A stretch of DNA of 64,000 nucleotides from Tetzosporium hominis (GTDB lineage Bacteria; Bacillota; Bacilli; Bacillales_A; Planococcaceae). Numbering within the stretch: position 1 is the first letter of the stretch; each line of letters starts with the position of its first letter. Positions 17,008 to 25,813 of the stretch are shown piece by piece. Made by a program: the position numbers and the translations under genes. The DNA lies in assembly GCF_002265435.1 (NCBI RefSeq), contig NZ_NOKQ01000342.1:1-64000 (forward strand), read 5' to 3'. A model generated the notes under the pieces. The model was not told where the DNA came from, did not search any database, and was given only the letters and a program-made list of their open reading frames with translations.

Positions 17008-18105
17008 ATGAGCAGAGAACAGCAAATCTTAGAATGGTATCATCATTTTCATACGAATGCAGAAGTCAGTTGGAAAGAGATTAAGACGACGAATAAGCTA
17101 GCGCAGATTATGGACGAGTTGGACGTGCGCTACCGTACGTTTGAGGACGTGACAGGACTTGTCGCAGAAATAGGAGAAGGACAAGAAGTGATTGCCATTC
17201 GTGCAGATATCGATGCGTTGTGGCAAGAAGTAAATGGTGTGTTCCAAGCGAATCACTCCTGTGGGCATGATGCTAATATGGCCATGGTACTAGGAGCTCT
17301 AGTAGAAGTGAAGGACGAATCGTTTTCGAAGACCATCCGTTTTATCTTCCAGCCAGCTGAAGAAAAAGGCAATGGGGCCAACTCTATGATTGACCGAGGA
17401 GCAGTGGACGGCGTGACGCACTTATTTGGTGTGCATCTGCGACCATCAGAAGAACTCGAGTACGGAAAGTATTCGCCAGCTATTCATCATGGAGCGGCGA
17501 TGTTTTTACAAGGAAAGATCAACGGGGTAGATGCGCACGGCGCTCGTCCTCATCAAGGAAAGAACAGTATTGATGTCAGTTTTGCTATCCATCAGATGCT
17601 AAAAAGCATTTACTTCTCACCTTTTGAATCGTACTCTGTAAAGCTGACGAACATTCATGCAGGTGGAGACAGCTTGAATATTATTCCAGGACAAGCTTCC
17701 TTTGCAATTGATGCTCGTGCCCAGAAAAATGACGTGCTGACAGAAATCAAAGAACAAGTGGAGCGAAAGTTACGTGCTATAGGCCAGCAGTTTGATGTCA
17801 CCATCGAGTGGGAGTGGCAGGATATGACACCAGGAGCAGAAGTGGATAAGGAAGCAGCTGAGCTGGCTCGTCAGGGGATCTTGGATGAAGTGGGCGATTC
17901 TGTTTTGGAGCCGGAGATCCAAACGTCGGGAAGCGACGATTTCCATTTTTACACGATTCGTCGACCAGAAATTAAAGCAGCTATGATTGGAGTTGGAGCA
18001 GGAATGACGCATGGTCTGCATCACCCGGACATGTCGTTTGATACATCTATCTTGCCTCAGGCTTCACGTGTATTAGCAAGTGTACTACGTCGAGCTGCAA
18101 AATAA
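17008..18105 (+). CDS. M20-family amidohydrolase (N-acyl amino acid hydrolase type)
   Basis: The 365-residue M20D metallo-amidohydrolase keeps the dinuclear metal ligands: NHSCGHD, FQPAEEKGNGA, FGVHLRP and, near the end, GLHHPDM. A dimerisation domain lies at about 170-280 (DAHGARPHQGKNSIDVS). Members remove acyl groups from N-acyl amino acids. GGGGGAAG is 6 bases from the ATG. It has its own terminator. Downstream come an NhaC antiporter, an enolase-superfamily epimerase/racemase and a GNAT protein, which suggests that this enzyme deacylates the product of a racemisation pathway; that link is inference. The exact substrate cannot be read from sequence. Confidence 0.85.
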   Translation: MSREQQILEWYHHFHTNAEVSWKEIKTTNKLAQIMDELDVRYRTFEDVTGLVAEIGEGQEVIAIRADIDALWQEVNGVFQANHSCGHDANMAMVLGALVEVKDESFSKTIRFIFQPAEEKGNGANSMIDRGAVDGVTHLFGVHLRPSEELEYGKYSPAIHHGAAMFLQGKINGVDAHGARPHQGKNSIDVSFAIHQMLKSIYFSPFESYSVKLTNIHAGGDSLNIIPGQASFAIDARAQKNDVLTEIKEQVERKLRAIGQQFDVTIEWEWQDMTPGAEVDKEAAELARQGILDEVGDSVLEPEIQTSGSDDFHFYTIRRPEIKAAMIGVGAGMTHGLHHPDMSFDTSILPQASRVLASVLRRAAK

Positions 18106-18112
18106 AAAGAGA

Positions 18113-18143
18113 GACATCGTTCACAAAACGATGTCTTATTTTT
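18113..18143 (+). terminator. Terminator of the M20 amidohydrolase gene
   Basis: A 9-bp stem GACATCGTT/AACGATGTC (18113-18121 with 18127-18135) is followed by TTATTTTTA. Confidence 0.85.
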
Positions 18144-18146
18144 ATA

Positions 18147-18175
18147 TTGACAAAATTCTGTCACACTTATATGAT
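18147..18175 (+). promoter_or_regulatory. Consensus sigma-A promoter of the NhaC-family gene
   Basis: TTGACA (18147-18152), a 17-bp spacer, then TATGAT (18170-18175). A near-perfect promoter like this implies that regulation is by repression, which fits the operator directly downstream. Confidence 0.88.
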
Positions 18176-18182
18176 TACTCCA

Positions 18183-18201
18183 TTAACGACATATTAACGA
18201 C
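18183..18201 (+). promoter_or_regulatory. Tandem TAACGAC operator at the NhaC-family promoter
   Basis: TTAACGAC occurs at 18183-18190 and 18194-18201, so the TAACGAC cores start exactly 11 bp apart on one helical face. They cover the expected transcription start. The same paired word, also 11 bp apart, occurs at 20915-20932 between the regulator and epimerase genes. Confidence 0.75.
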
Positions 18202-18215
18202 AAAGGGGTGTTTGT

Positions 18216-19628
18216 ATGGAGAAACCAAAAATTGAGAAAAAAGACATGGCGCTAGGATGGGCTATCTTGCCACTGGTATTAATGATTTTAGTGATGTTTT
18301 ATACTATCGTAGAGCTTGAACAGGGTCCGCATATTCCGCTAATTATCGGAACGTCCATTGCGGCGATCGTAGCTTGGAAGCATGGTTTTAAATGGGCGGA
18401 AATTGAAGAGATGATGTATAAGGGGATTCGCTTAGCGCTTCCAGCTGTCGTCATCATTATTTTGGTAGGGCTTACAATTGGGGCTTGGATAGGAAGCGGC
18501 GTCGTGGCCACGATGATTTTTTACGGCCTGAAAATTATTTCTCCAGCCTTTTTCTTAGTAACCATTACCGTGATTTGTGCGGTCGTATCATTGGCAATCG
18601 GTAGTTCTTGGTCGACGATGGGGACGATTGGTGTAGCTGGTATGGGGATTGGTCTTAGTATGGGAATTCCAGCACCGATGATTGCGGGAGCTGTCATCTC
18701 AGGAGCTTACTTTGGAGACAAGATGTCCCCATTATCGGACACGACGAACTTGGCTTCTGGATTAACAGGAACGGATTTATTTGTACATATTCGCCACATG
18801 CTCTATACAACAATACCGGGAATCATCATTGCGCTTGCTGTTTACTGGGTACTCGGTCAGAACTATGCAAATGGAGCCATCGATCAACAAGCTATCAATC
18901 AAACAATCATCGAGTTGAATCAACAGTTTGATATTTCTGCATGGTTGTTGTTGATTCCACTTGCTGTTATTGTGCTTGTTGCCTTTAAAGTGCCGGCTAT
19001 TCCCGCACTGATTGTAGGGATCGTACTTGGTGTACTTGCTCAAATCTTTGTTCAAGGTGGTTCTTTAGCAGATGCAGTATCTGCCCTGCAAGCTGGTTAT
19101 GTGATTGACAGTGGAAATGCTCTAGTTGATGACTTGTTTAACCGGGGTGGACTGGATTCGATGATGTACACCGTCTCGATGACGATTGTAGCTATGACAT
19201 TCGGGGGGATTCTAGAGTATTCTGGTATGTTGCAATCCATTATGAACCACATTCTACGCTTAGCTAAATCAGCGGGATCTCTAGTTGCTACAACGATTGC
19301 GGCAGCTATTACTACAAATGCGACATGTTCGGAGCAATATATCTCGATTGTAGTACCTGCGCGTATGTTTGCTGAGAGCTATGAGAAGATGGGCTTGGAT
19401 TCTCGCAATCTGTCTAGAGCGCTTGAGGACGGAGGGACGTTGACTTCGGTGTTCTTCCCGTGGAACACATGTGGTGTCTTCATTCTAGGAACACTTGGGG
19501 TTGGTGCATTTGAATATGCCCCATACGCTGTGTTGAACTTTGTGGTGCCATTGTTGTCGATTATCTATGCATTTACTGGATTTACGATTGTTAAAATACG
19601 TCAACAAACTGCATTACAAAATGCATAA
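18216..19628 (+). CDS. NhaC-family Na+/H+ antiporter
   Basis: The 470-residue membrane protein has 11-12 helices and the NhaC-family stretches ISGAYFGDKMSPLSDTTNLA and TTNATCSEQYISIVVPARMF. NhaC members exchange Na+ for H+, and some relatives exchange organic anions. It has a very strong promoter with a tandem operator shared with the downstream regulator/epimerase pair, so it probably belongs to that regulon and may move a substrate or balance ions for it. GGGGTG lies 6 bases before the ATG. A bidirectional terminator follows. Confidence 0.92.
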   Translation: MEKPKIEKKDMALGWAILPLVLMILVMFYTIVELEQGPHIPLIIGTSIAAIVAWKHGFKWAEIEEMMYKGIRLALPAVVIIILVGLTIGAWIGSGVVATMIFYGLKIISPAFFLVTITVICAVVSLAIGSSWSTMGTIGVAGMGIGLSMGIPAPMIAGAVISGAYFGDKMSPLSDTTNLASGLTGTDLFVHIRHMLYTTIPGIIIALAVYWVLGQNYANGAIDQQAINQTIIELNQQFDISAWLLLIPLAVIVLVAFKVPAIPALIVGIVLGVLAQIFVQGGSLADAVSALQAGYVIDSGNALVDDLFNRGGLDSMMYTVSMTIVAMTFGGILEYSGMLQSIMNHILRLAKSAGSLVATTIAAAITTNATCSEQYISIVVPARMFAESYEKMGLDSRNLSRALEDGGTLTSVFFPWNTCGVFILGTLGVGAFEYAPYAVLNFVVPLLSIIYAFTGFTIVKIRQQTALQNA

Positions 19629-19631
19629 AAG

Positions 19632-19659
19632 AAATCCGACCTATTACGGGTCGGATTTT
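19632..19659. terminator. Bidirectional terminator between NhaC-family gene and regulator gene
   Basis: A stem AAATCCGACC/GGTCGGATTT with T residues on the plus strand; on the minus strand a T-rich TTTCTTTT follows the stem. Confidence 0.85.
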
Positions 19660-19660
19660 G

Positions 19661-20890
19661 TTATCGAGTAAGAAAATCAGGTAATGTAAACGTATAAATT
19701 GTGCGAGGTCGCCCTTGTTGATAGGTCATTTCTTCTCCTGTAGCCATGACTAACTTATGATCCACACACTTCTTGATGATGCGTTCTGTTGATCTGCGCG
19801 TGACACCTAAGTACATCTCTAAATCTTGTGCAGTGAACTGATTAGAAGGATGAATTTCATAAAAACGAAGCAGGCGTGACAAGTTTGCTGGACTTAGACC
19901 CATCTGTTTTGCGAGCATTACTTGGTTGGGCTGAGTCAACTGCAGTGTAATGCGTTCAGAAGACAAGGGACTCGACAAACTCTTCTGAGCATCCATCACA
20001 TAGATGCCACCTTCTTCACTGAAGTCCAGTGCATCTTCTGCATGACGAGTGGCAGTCAAAATGTCTAGACCGTAGCCGATCCCAGTGCGAGCTTTCGAGG
20101 TTTCTAGAAATTCCCGAAACTCGGATTGACTTAGAACGTGTTCAACATGCTTACGTGTAGTAATGAACTGGACGGTATCGTCGTTGTATGGAAACCACGA
20201 GCCTTGAACATGACGTCGAATGGTTGCATTAAACGGATCATCTGCATGTTGCTTACTGATTAACATGACAGCAGGCTCTGCTTTTTGACTCTTGGTCAAT
20301 CGTGCCAAGTATGCCGTCTGAGCGAGTGCGCGTGCCAACGTACGTTTCAGTTCTCGCATGTAGACAGAGCGGTAGCCTTTTTGGATCAGTTCTTCATGGA
20401 CAGCATGGATGCTTGTGATGGCCACTTTCGTTTTCCTACTTTGCTGTGAGTGGGAGTGAAACTGTACTACAGCTCGTTGGGAGATGTTCGGGTCGATCTG
20501 TAAGACGGTCCCCAGTGCATCTCCTGGTGAGATTTCTTCTACGATTTCATGAATCAGCACAGGATCGGTCAAATCGATGGAGATTTCAGAAGGACTGACA
20601 TGATACAACCAGCCTGCCTGCAACAACGTGGCGGTAACGACCGCTTCATCTTGACGCATGACGTATACAGGTACCTCTTTCTCTTCTAGTACTGCTTTTG
20701 CATGGTAATAGGGGAAAGTACCTGCGAAAAATACAGCATCTACATTTGGTAATTCGCTGGCGATGGCTCTTGCTTCAGTTGAATGTTTATACGTATAATA
20801 AATAAAATGGATATCTGAGAATTCAGAAGATAATTCACGAATTCTTGGAGCAAATAGTTCCGAACTAACTACAGCAACGGTTAATGCCAT
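19661..20890 (-). CDS. Transcriptional regulator with PrpR-like sensor region and C-terminal HTH
   Basis: The product has 409 residues with no membrane segment. The N-terminal 100 or so (LTVAVVSSELFAPRIRELSS ... VDAVFFAGTFPYY) resemble a PrpR-type ligand-sensing Rossmann-like domain. A middle region includes GIGYGLDILTATRHAEDAL, reminiscent of a degenerate GGDEF/cyclase-like fold. The last 90 residues contain a winged HTH (TAQDLEMYLGVTRRSTERIIKKC). I start it at ATG 20890 because GGAAAGAG is 9 bases away; a TTG at 20899 is too close. It is divergent from the epimerase gene over a shared tandem operator and is the likely local repressor or activator. The ligand is unknown. Confidence 0.75.
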   Translation of the reverse strand: MALTVAVVSSELFAPRIRELSSEFSDIHFIYYTYKHSTEARAIASELPNVDAVFFAGTFPYYHAKAVLEEKEVPVYVMRQDEAVVTATLLQAGWLYHVSPSEISIDLTDPVLIHEIVEEISPGDALGTVLQIDPNISQRAVVQFHSHSQQSRKTKVAITSIHAVHEELIQKGYRSVYMRELKRTLARALAQTAYLARLTKSQKAEPAVMLISKQHADDPFNATIRRHVQGSWFPYNDDTVQFITTRKHVEHVLSQSEFREFLETSKARTGIGYGLDILTATRHAEDALDFSEEGGIYVMDAQKSLSSPLSSERITLQLTQPNQVMLAKQMGLSPANLSRLLRFYEIHPSNQFTAQDLEMYLGVTRRSTERIIKKCVDHKLVMATGEEMTYQQGRPRTIYTFTLPDFLTR

Positions 20891-20914
20891 AAAAATCAAC
20901 TCTTTCCACTTATA

Positions 20915-20932
20915 TAACGACTATTTAACGAC
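20915..20932. promoter_or_regulatory. Tandem TAACGAC operator in the regulator-epimerase intergenic region
   Basis: TAACGAC occurs at 20915-20921 and 20926-20932, again 11 bp start-to-start as at 18184/18195, with AT-only spacers. Its position between two divergent genes suggests autoregulation of the regulator together with control of the epimerase gene. Confidence 0.75.
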
Positions 20933-20974
20933 AACTATAAATTAAACCTATTTCTTTGTAAAGGACGAGATAAA

Positions 20975-22096
20975 ATGAAAATTACTAAAATTGATTTGTA
21001 TGCCATTCGACTACCTCTAATTACGCCATTCGTTGTCAGCTATCACAGTTATGCCGACATGCCTTCGCTGATTGTCAAAATCACGACCGATGAAGGAATT
21101 GTAGGATACGGGGAGGCCGTAGCAGACGATCACGTAACAGGAGAGTCTTGGGAGAGTACCTTTGCTTTAATCGAGCATTCGTTGGCACCTGCTCTTATTG
21201 GACACAACCCAATGCACTTTGAAGCACTGCATGACTTAATGGATTCTCTCGTTTATCAAGCTCCAGCAGCAAAAGCGGCTCTGGATATTGCTTGTTTCGA
21301 TGCTGTCGGTAAAAAGCTAGGGGTCCCTGTCTACGATTTGATTGGTGGACGTTATCATGAACGTTTCCCGATCACTCACGTATTAAGTATCGGTGAGCCA
21401 ACTGCGATGGCAGAAGAAGCACGTGAACGGATGGAGCAAGGATACAGCTCGTTCAAAATGAAAGTCGGTCGCGATGTGCTAAGTGACGTAGCTCGTATTC
21501 GTGCCGTTCGTGAGGCCGTTGGAGACGACATTGCCATCCGTGTAGATGTCAACCAAGGCTGGGTCAATGCATCGTCTACTTTGCAGGCCGTCGAACTGAT
21601 GAAAGGCTTGAACATTGACTGGCTGGAGCAGCCGGTGAAAGCAGACGATATTGAAGGAATGGTCGAAATCAAAGCGAAGTCTACGATTCCTCTAATGATT
21701 GATGAAGGAATGAAGTCAAAGCGCGAGATGCGTCAAGTCATTCAACAAGGGGCAGCGCATAAAGTGAACATCAAACTAATGAAGTGTGGCGGTATCTATC
21801 CAGCTGTCAAACTTGCTCATATGGCGGAGATGGCAGGACTCGATTGTCAGATCGGTTCTATGGTCGAGTCGTCAGTCGGATCTGCAGCAGGATTCCACGT
21901 GGCGTTCGCGAAAAAAGTGTTTTCAAGTGTGGAATTGACAGGACCTCTAAAGTTCTCAAAAGATATTGGGAACCTGCATTATGACGTGCCATTCATCGCG
22001 CTGAACGATCAAGCAGGACTTGGAGTAGACGTAGATGAAAGCGTTTTGGAAGAATTGACAGTGCGACGCACTACAATTGGTCAGGGGGATGTGTGA
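20975..22096 (+). CDS. Enolase-superfamily epimerase/racemase (muconate lactonizing subgroup)
   Basis: The 373-residue enzyme has the capping domain at 1-125 and a TIM barrel carrying the subgroup's catalytic set: K161-M-K163, metal ligands D191, E218 and D243, and K267. The KxK plus opposite Lys pattern is that of dipeptide epimerases and N-succinylamino-acid racemases, which invert an alpha carbon by two-base chemistry. The next gene (GNAT) overlaps its stop. AAAGGACGAG lies 6 bases before the ATG. Substrate choice between dipeptides and N-acyl amino acids cannot be settled by eye; the neighbours (GNAT, M20 amidohydrolase) favour N-acyl amino acids. Confidence 0.85.
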   Translation: MKITKIDLYAIRLPLITPFVVSYHSYADMPSLIVKITTDEGIVGYGEAVADDHVTGESWESTFALIEHSLAPALIGHNPMHFEALHDLMDSLVYQAPAAKAALDIACFDAVGKKLGVPVYDLIGGRYHERFPITHVLSIGEPTAMAEEARERMEQGYSSFKMKVGRDVLSDVARIRAVREAVGDDIAIRVDVNQGWVNASSTLQAVELMKGLNIDWLEQPVKADDIEGMVEIKAKSTIPLMIDEGMKSKREMRQVIQQGAAHKVNIKLMKCGGIYPAVKLAHMAEMAGLDCQIGSMVESSVGSAAGFHVAFAKKVFSSVELTGPLKFSKDIGNLHYDVPFIALNDQAGLGVDVDESVLEELTVRRTTIGQGDV

Positions 22097-22758
22097 TGAG
22101 GTTCGACAGAGACGGGCTTCATATGACACTTTTGAATGTGCAGCATCTAGAAGACATTGAACAACTTCAAGACCGAGTGGCTGCCAATTTGGAGCAAGTA
22201 GACCAACTTCAAAAGTTGACACAGGACGAGATCCGAATCATTTTGCATCAAGAACTGTTTGCGGGTGTCTGGGTAAATGACCAGTTGGTGGCGGCTCGCG
22301 CTTTTCTCTATACTCCTGAAGATGAAGAACATCTAGCAAAAGATGTGGGAATACCATTAGACGAGTGGAAAGACGTCATTTATTCAGAAATTTCGTTAGT
22401 AGATCCTTCTTATCAAGGTCATGGCCTTCAAAAGCAGATGGGAGCATGGTGGATGGAACGTCTCCAATCCGCTCCTTATCGCTATGTATGCGCTACTGTA
22501 GCTCCATTCAATATTGCAAGTATGAAAGACAAGTTCCAATTAGGAATGTCTATTGGAGCGTTGAAAGTAAAATATGGAGGTAAGCTGCGCTATATTTTTG
22601 TACGTGATTTTCACCACACTCCGGAGGTGGGGACAGTTCAAACTGTGCCTATGGCCGATACAGAAGCGCAGCAACGTCTGATAGCTAGTGGAGCTCGAGG
22701 AGTAGGAATTGTGCAGCAAGATGGGGAATGGCTGGTACAATACAATTTTATTGACTGA
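22096..22758 (+). CDS. GNAT-fold acyltransferase
   Basis: The 220-residue protein contains EISLVDPSYQGHGLQKQMGA, the acyl-CoA binding motif A of the GNAT family, and VCATVAPFNIASMKDKFQLG, which corresponds to the following strand and helix. The last 60 residues (about 160-220) form an added segment ending GEWLVQYNFID. ATG 22096 overlaps the epimerase stop (TGATG) and is preceded by GGGGG, so the two proteins are co-translated. In the characterised N-succinylamino-acid racemase pathway of Geobacillus a GNAT acylates D-amino acids; this gene could have that role here. The acceptor is not known. Confidence 0.78.
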   Translation: MRFDRDGLHMTLLNVQHLEDIEQLQDRVAANLEQVDQLQKLTQDEIRIILHQELFAGVWVNDQLVAARAFLYTPEDEEHLAKDVGIPLDEWKDVIYSEISLVDPSYQGHGLQKQMGAWWMERLQSAPYRYVCATVAPFNIASMKDKFQLGMSIGALKVKYGGKLRYIFVRDFHHTPEVGTVQTVPMADTEAQQRLIASGARGVGIVQQDGEWLVQYNFID

Positions 22759-22830
22759 CAATTCCCTCTATTCAAGAGAGTTAAATTCCGTTAAACTGAG
22801 AATAAAAGCTCGTAAGGCGGTGACATTCAC

Positions 22831-24711
22831 ATGACGATCAAAACATCTATGCTGGTTTTTGGTCTTGTGCTGTCTGTTGCTGCCTTTTTCTATGCCTTTT
22901 TTTGGGCTAATGTCGATACTTATCATATCGTGATTGACGTGGTAGGAGCAGGCGCTGTAGGAGTAGTACTTGGTTGGTTGTTTGCGAGTCGGCGCAAGTT
23001 ATCAGACCAGCAGCGTCTGTCGATTGAAGAGATGGAGATAAAACGCAAAGAGCTAGAAGATATTCAGCGAGAACTCGATGCTTTGTATTTTAATAGCAGT
23101 GCCTGGATCTGGAGCATTGATTTAGAGCGAGAGAAATTAAAAGTTTCGACAGGAATTTTAGAGCTCTTTGGCTACTCGCAACAAGAAATCGAAAGCGACT
23201 ATCAGATATGGCTGACCAAAGCATTAGAAAGTGACAAGTACATTGTTGAACGGCACCTGGAAAAGCTACTTAGAGGCGAACGGTCTGAAGTGGAATGGAG
23301 ACTGTATAAAAAAGACCGCTCTATCGCTCATATCCGGTCAATCGGAGAGCCGATTCGGAATGATGAGGGTAAGATTACTCGAATCGTAGGGGTTACATTT
23401 GACTTTTCAAAGGAAATCGAGCTACAAGAGACGATGAGTAGAATTGCTATGACGGACACTTTAACGCAGTTGCCGAACCAAATGTACTTCAATCGTCAGC
23501 TCGAGATGCGAATTGAGGAAGGTGAAGAAGACGATCAACTTGCTATCATTTACTTCAACGTAGACCGTTTGAAGTTTATTAACGATATGCTAGGGTTTGA
23601 GACGGGAGACGAGATATTACAGCTGATAGCGGAGCGGATGCCAATGTATTTTGGCCACGATACTTTGATGGCGCGGTACGGGGGAGATGAGTTTATTATC
23701 GCCTATCCTCATCATGACCGAGAAGCCATGCAGTTGAAAATCAATCAATTCATGGAATCATTCCATACACCGTTTCACACAGCTGAAGACGAATTGTTCG
23801 TCAGTGTTAGTATTGGGGTAGCACTTTATCCGGATGATGCGAAAAACGTCAATAGTCTTCTGTCCAAGGCAAATGCCGCTCTGAAACGAGCCAAGCGAAA
23901 AGGAAAGAACAACATTCAGTTTTATATACGTGAAAATGAAGAGCTTCAAAAGCGGAAGCTTCGGATTGAGCACGACTTAAAACGGGCACTCGAGTTTCAA
24001 GAGTTTGAGCTCTATTACCAGGCAAAAGTCTCCTTAATGTCCCATAGTGTTCAAGGTGCTGAAGCACTCATCCGTTGGCATCATCCGATTTTAGGGGAGA
24101 TCTCACCTGCTGAATTTATTCCTATTGCTGAAGAGTCCGGCCAGATTGTTCCCATTGGAGACTGGGTATTGAAACAAGCGATTCATCAAGTGAAGTTATG
24201 GGAGGAAGCGGGAACACCTCTGCGTGTAGCGGTCAATGTCTCGAGTGCTCAACTGGAAGTGGCCGATTTTATGGACCGCTTGCAGTTGCTTCTTTTGGAA
24301 AGTGGGATTACACCGAATCTTCTCGGGATTGAATTGACAGAGGGTATGGTCCAGAACGTAGAGGCAGCCGTTCCGATTCTGTTTGAGATGCGGCAACTCG
24401 GTGTGAGTATTTATATCGATGACTTTGGAACCGGCTATTCGTCTCTAGGCATCTTAAATCAATTACCTATCGACTTCATCAAAATCGATAAGTCTTTCAT
24501 CCAAGAAATCCCTCACAATAAAGGGCAAGCCACCTTGGTTAAGACGATTATTGAAATGGGCCGAAATCTAGGATTTGAACTTGTAGCAGAAGGGGTCGAA
24601 CGTGAAGAACAAGCCGAGTTCTTATTACAAAACGGCTGTACAAAAGGACAAGGTTTTTATTTCTCTCACCCCTTACCAGTTCATGAGTTTGAACAACGCT
24701 ATTTACGCTAA
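22831..24711 (+). CDS. Membrane PAS-GGDEF-EAL cyclic-di-GMP protein
   Basis: The product has 626 residues. It has two N-terminal membrane helices (about 7-27 and 33-52), a coiled segment, a PAS domain (about 80-205) with PAC motif, a GGDEF domain (MTDTLTQLPN ... ARYGGDEFIIAYP) with the intact GGDEF loop, and an EAL domain with EALIRW, ELTEGM, YIDDFGTGYSSL and DFIKIDKSFI. Both the cyclase loop and the phosphodiesterase catalytic residues look intact. It likely makes or degrades c-di-GMP at the membrane. It is monocistronic with a terminator. The remnant at 15655 seems to come from a similar gene. Confidence 0.94.
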   Translation: MTIKTSMLVFGLVLSVAAFFYAFFWANVDTYHIVIDVVGAGAVGVVLGWLFASRRKLSDQQRLSIEEMEIKRKELEDIQRELDALYFNSSAWIWSIDLEREKLKVSTGILELFGYSQQEIESDYQIWLTKALESDKYIVERHLEKLLRGERSEVEWRLYKKDRSIAHIRSIGEPIRNDEGKITRIVGVTFDFSKEIELQETMSRIAMTDTLTQLPNQMYFNRQLEMRIEEGEEDDQLAIIYFNVDRLKFINDMLGFETGDEILQLIAERMPMYFGHDTLMARYGGDEFIIAYPHHDREAMQLKINQFMESFHTPFHTAEDELFVSVSIGVALYPDDAKNVNSLLSKANAALKRAKRKGKNNIQFYIRENEELQKRKLRIEHDLKRALEFQEFELYYQAKVSLMSHSVQGAEALIRWHHPILGEISPAEFIPIAEESGQIVPIGDWVLKQAIHQVKLWEEAGTPLRVAVNVSSAQLEVADFMDRLQLLLLESGITPNLLGIELTEGMVQNVEAAVPILFEMRQLGVSIYIDDFGTGYSSLGILNQLPIDFIKIDKSFIQEIPHNKGQATLVKTIIEMGRNLGFELVAEGVEREEQAEFLLQNGCTKGQGFYFSHPLPVHEFEQRYLR

Positions 24712-24735
24712 CCTCTCCGTATGGAGGGGTTTTTT
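24710..24735 (+). terminator. Terminator of the GGDEF-EAL gene
   Basis: A 9-bp stem AACCTCTCC/GGAGGGGTT (one G-U pair) with loop GTAT is followed by T residues. Confidence 0.88.
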
Positions 24736-24776
24736 GATACAATAAGAGTTACGATAGTGGAGAATGGAGGATTTTT

Positions 24777-25610
24777 GTGAAGGCCAGTCCAGAAACACGT
24801 GATGCGATGCGCGTTTTAAAAGAAACGAGTCGCACGTTCTATATACCGATTACTTTTTTGCAGCGCGATTTAAAGAAAGCTGTCGCTTCAGCTTATCTAT
24901 GCATGCGTGCAATTGATGAAATAGAAGATCATGAAGACATCCCTAAAGAACTAAAAGCAACCATTTTAACAAAGACAGCCAGTCTACTAGAAACATCTTT
25001 TGATGAAGAGGCGTATTTACAAGCACTTGAACCGATTCAACACTTGATGCCAGAAGTTACGCTTCGCTTAGCTGACTGGGTCGCTTATTGCCCAGCAGGA
25101 GCCAGAACTCGAATGCAGCTAGCAACTGCTGAAATGGCTGAAGGAATGGCCAAATGGGCACTGAAAGAATGGAAAGTGGAGACGCAAGAAGACTTAGATG
25201 ACTATACTTATTATGTGGCGGGTCTTGTAGGTGTCATGCTATCGGACATGTGGGAATGGGATTCGGGAATTCGGACAGACCGAGATCTCGCAATAGGTTA
25301 TGGTAGAGGGTTACAAGCGGTCAATATCTTGCGCAATCAAGAAGAAGACTCAGAACGTGGAGTCGGCTATTTTCCGAAGCAGTGGACGCGTGCTGACATG
25401 TTCGCTTACGCGGAAGACAATTTGGCAAAAGCCGATGCTTATATGGAGGACATCTCCAAACGGAGCATCCGCTTATTCTGCCAGCTGCCTTTAACGTTTG
25501 CTCACAAGACGATGGACGCCATGAAACATGGGCGTGAAAAAATGACTCGAGCAGAAGTAGAGCGAACGGTTCAAGAAGTCGCAGGGAGCGATTGGGAGGA
25601 GCAAACATGA
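24777..25610 (+). CDS. Phytoene/squalene synthase family protein
   Basis: The 277-residue all-helical enzyme has the two Asp-rich diphosphate-binding motifs of the family: DEIED (residues 47-51) and NILRNQEEDSERGVGYFP near 184-201. Family members condense two prenyl diphosphates (squalene, dehydrosqualene or phytoene). The B. subtilis relative YisP instead removes phosphate from farnesyl diphosphate to give farnesol. No carotenoid desaturase or hopanoid genes lie nearby, so a YisP-like role is possible. GTG start with GGAGG 6 bases upstream. It overlaps the next small gene (ATGA), forming a three-gene operon. Confidence 0.87.
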   Translation: MKASPETRDAMRVLKETSRTFYIPITFLQRDLKKAVASAYLCMRAIDEIEDHEDIPKELKATILTKTASLLETSFDEEAYLQALEPIQHLMPEVTLRLADWVAYCPAGARTRMQLATAEMAEGMAKWALKEWKVETQEDLDDYTYYVAGLVGVMLSDMWEWDSGIRTDRDLAIGYGRGLQAVNILRNQEEDSERGVGYFPKQWTRADMFAYAEDNLAKADAYMEDISKRSIRLFCQLPLTFAHKTMDAMKHGREKMTRAEVERTVQEVAGSDWEEQT

Positions 25611-25813
25611 AAAAACTGAAATGGTTGATTCCAATCATGGTGATCTCTGCATTTTTCTCTGTACTGATTTTACGAGATCATCCGGATGTAACGTTTTACA
25701 ATAAAGTGTTGATCACTATTGGAGCTTCCCTGTTATCAGCACTCATTGGCTTTATCTTGTTACGACAAGACATCGATAAAGTCGATCCGAAACCAAAGGA
25801 GAAAACAAAATGA
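25607..25813 (+). CDS. Small two-helix membrane protein
   Basis: The product has 68 residues with helices at about 4-22 and 32-53 and a charged tail (RQDIDKVDPKPKEKTK). It resembles the DUF4229-like or YtwI-like small membrane proteins, but I cannot assign a family. I use ATG 25607 (GGAGGA upstream) rather than the earlier in-frame TTG. It overlaps both neighbours by ATGA-type junctions, so it is translated with the prenyl-synthase-like enzyme and the AI-2E-family permease; an accessory role to one of them is possible but unproven. Confidence 0.75.
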   Translation: MKKLKWLIPIMVISAFFSVLILRDHPDVTFYNKVLITIGASLLSALIGFILLRQDIDKVDPKPKEKTK

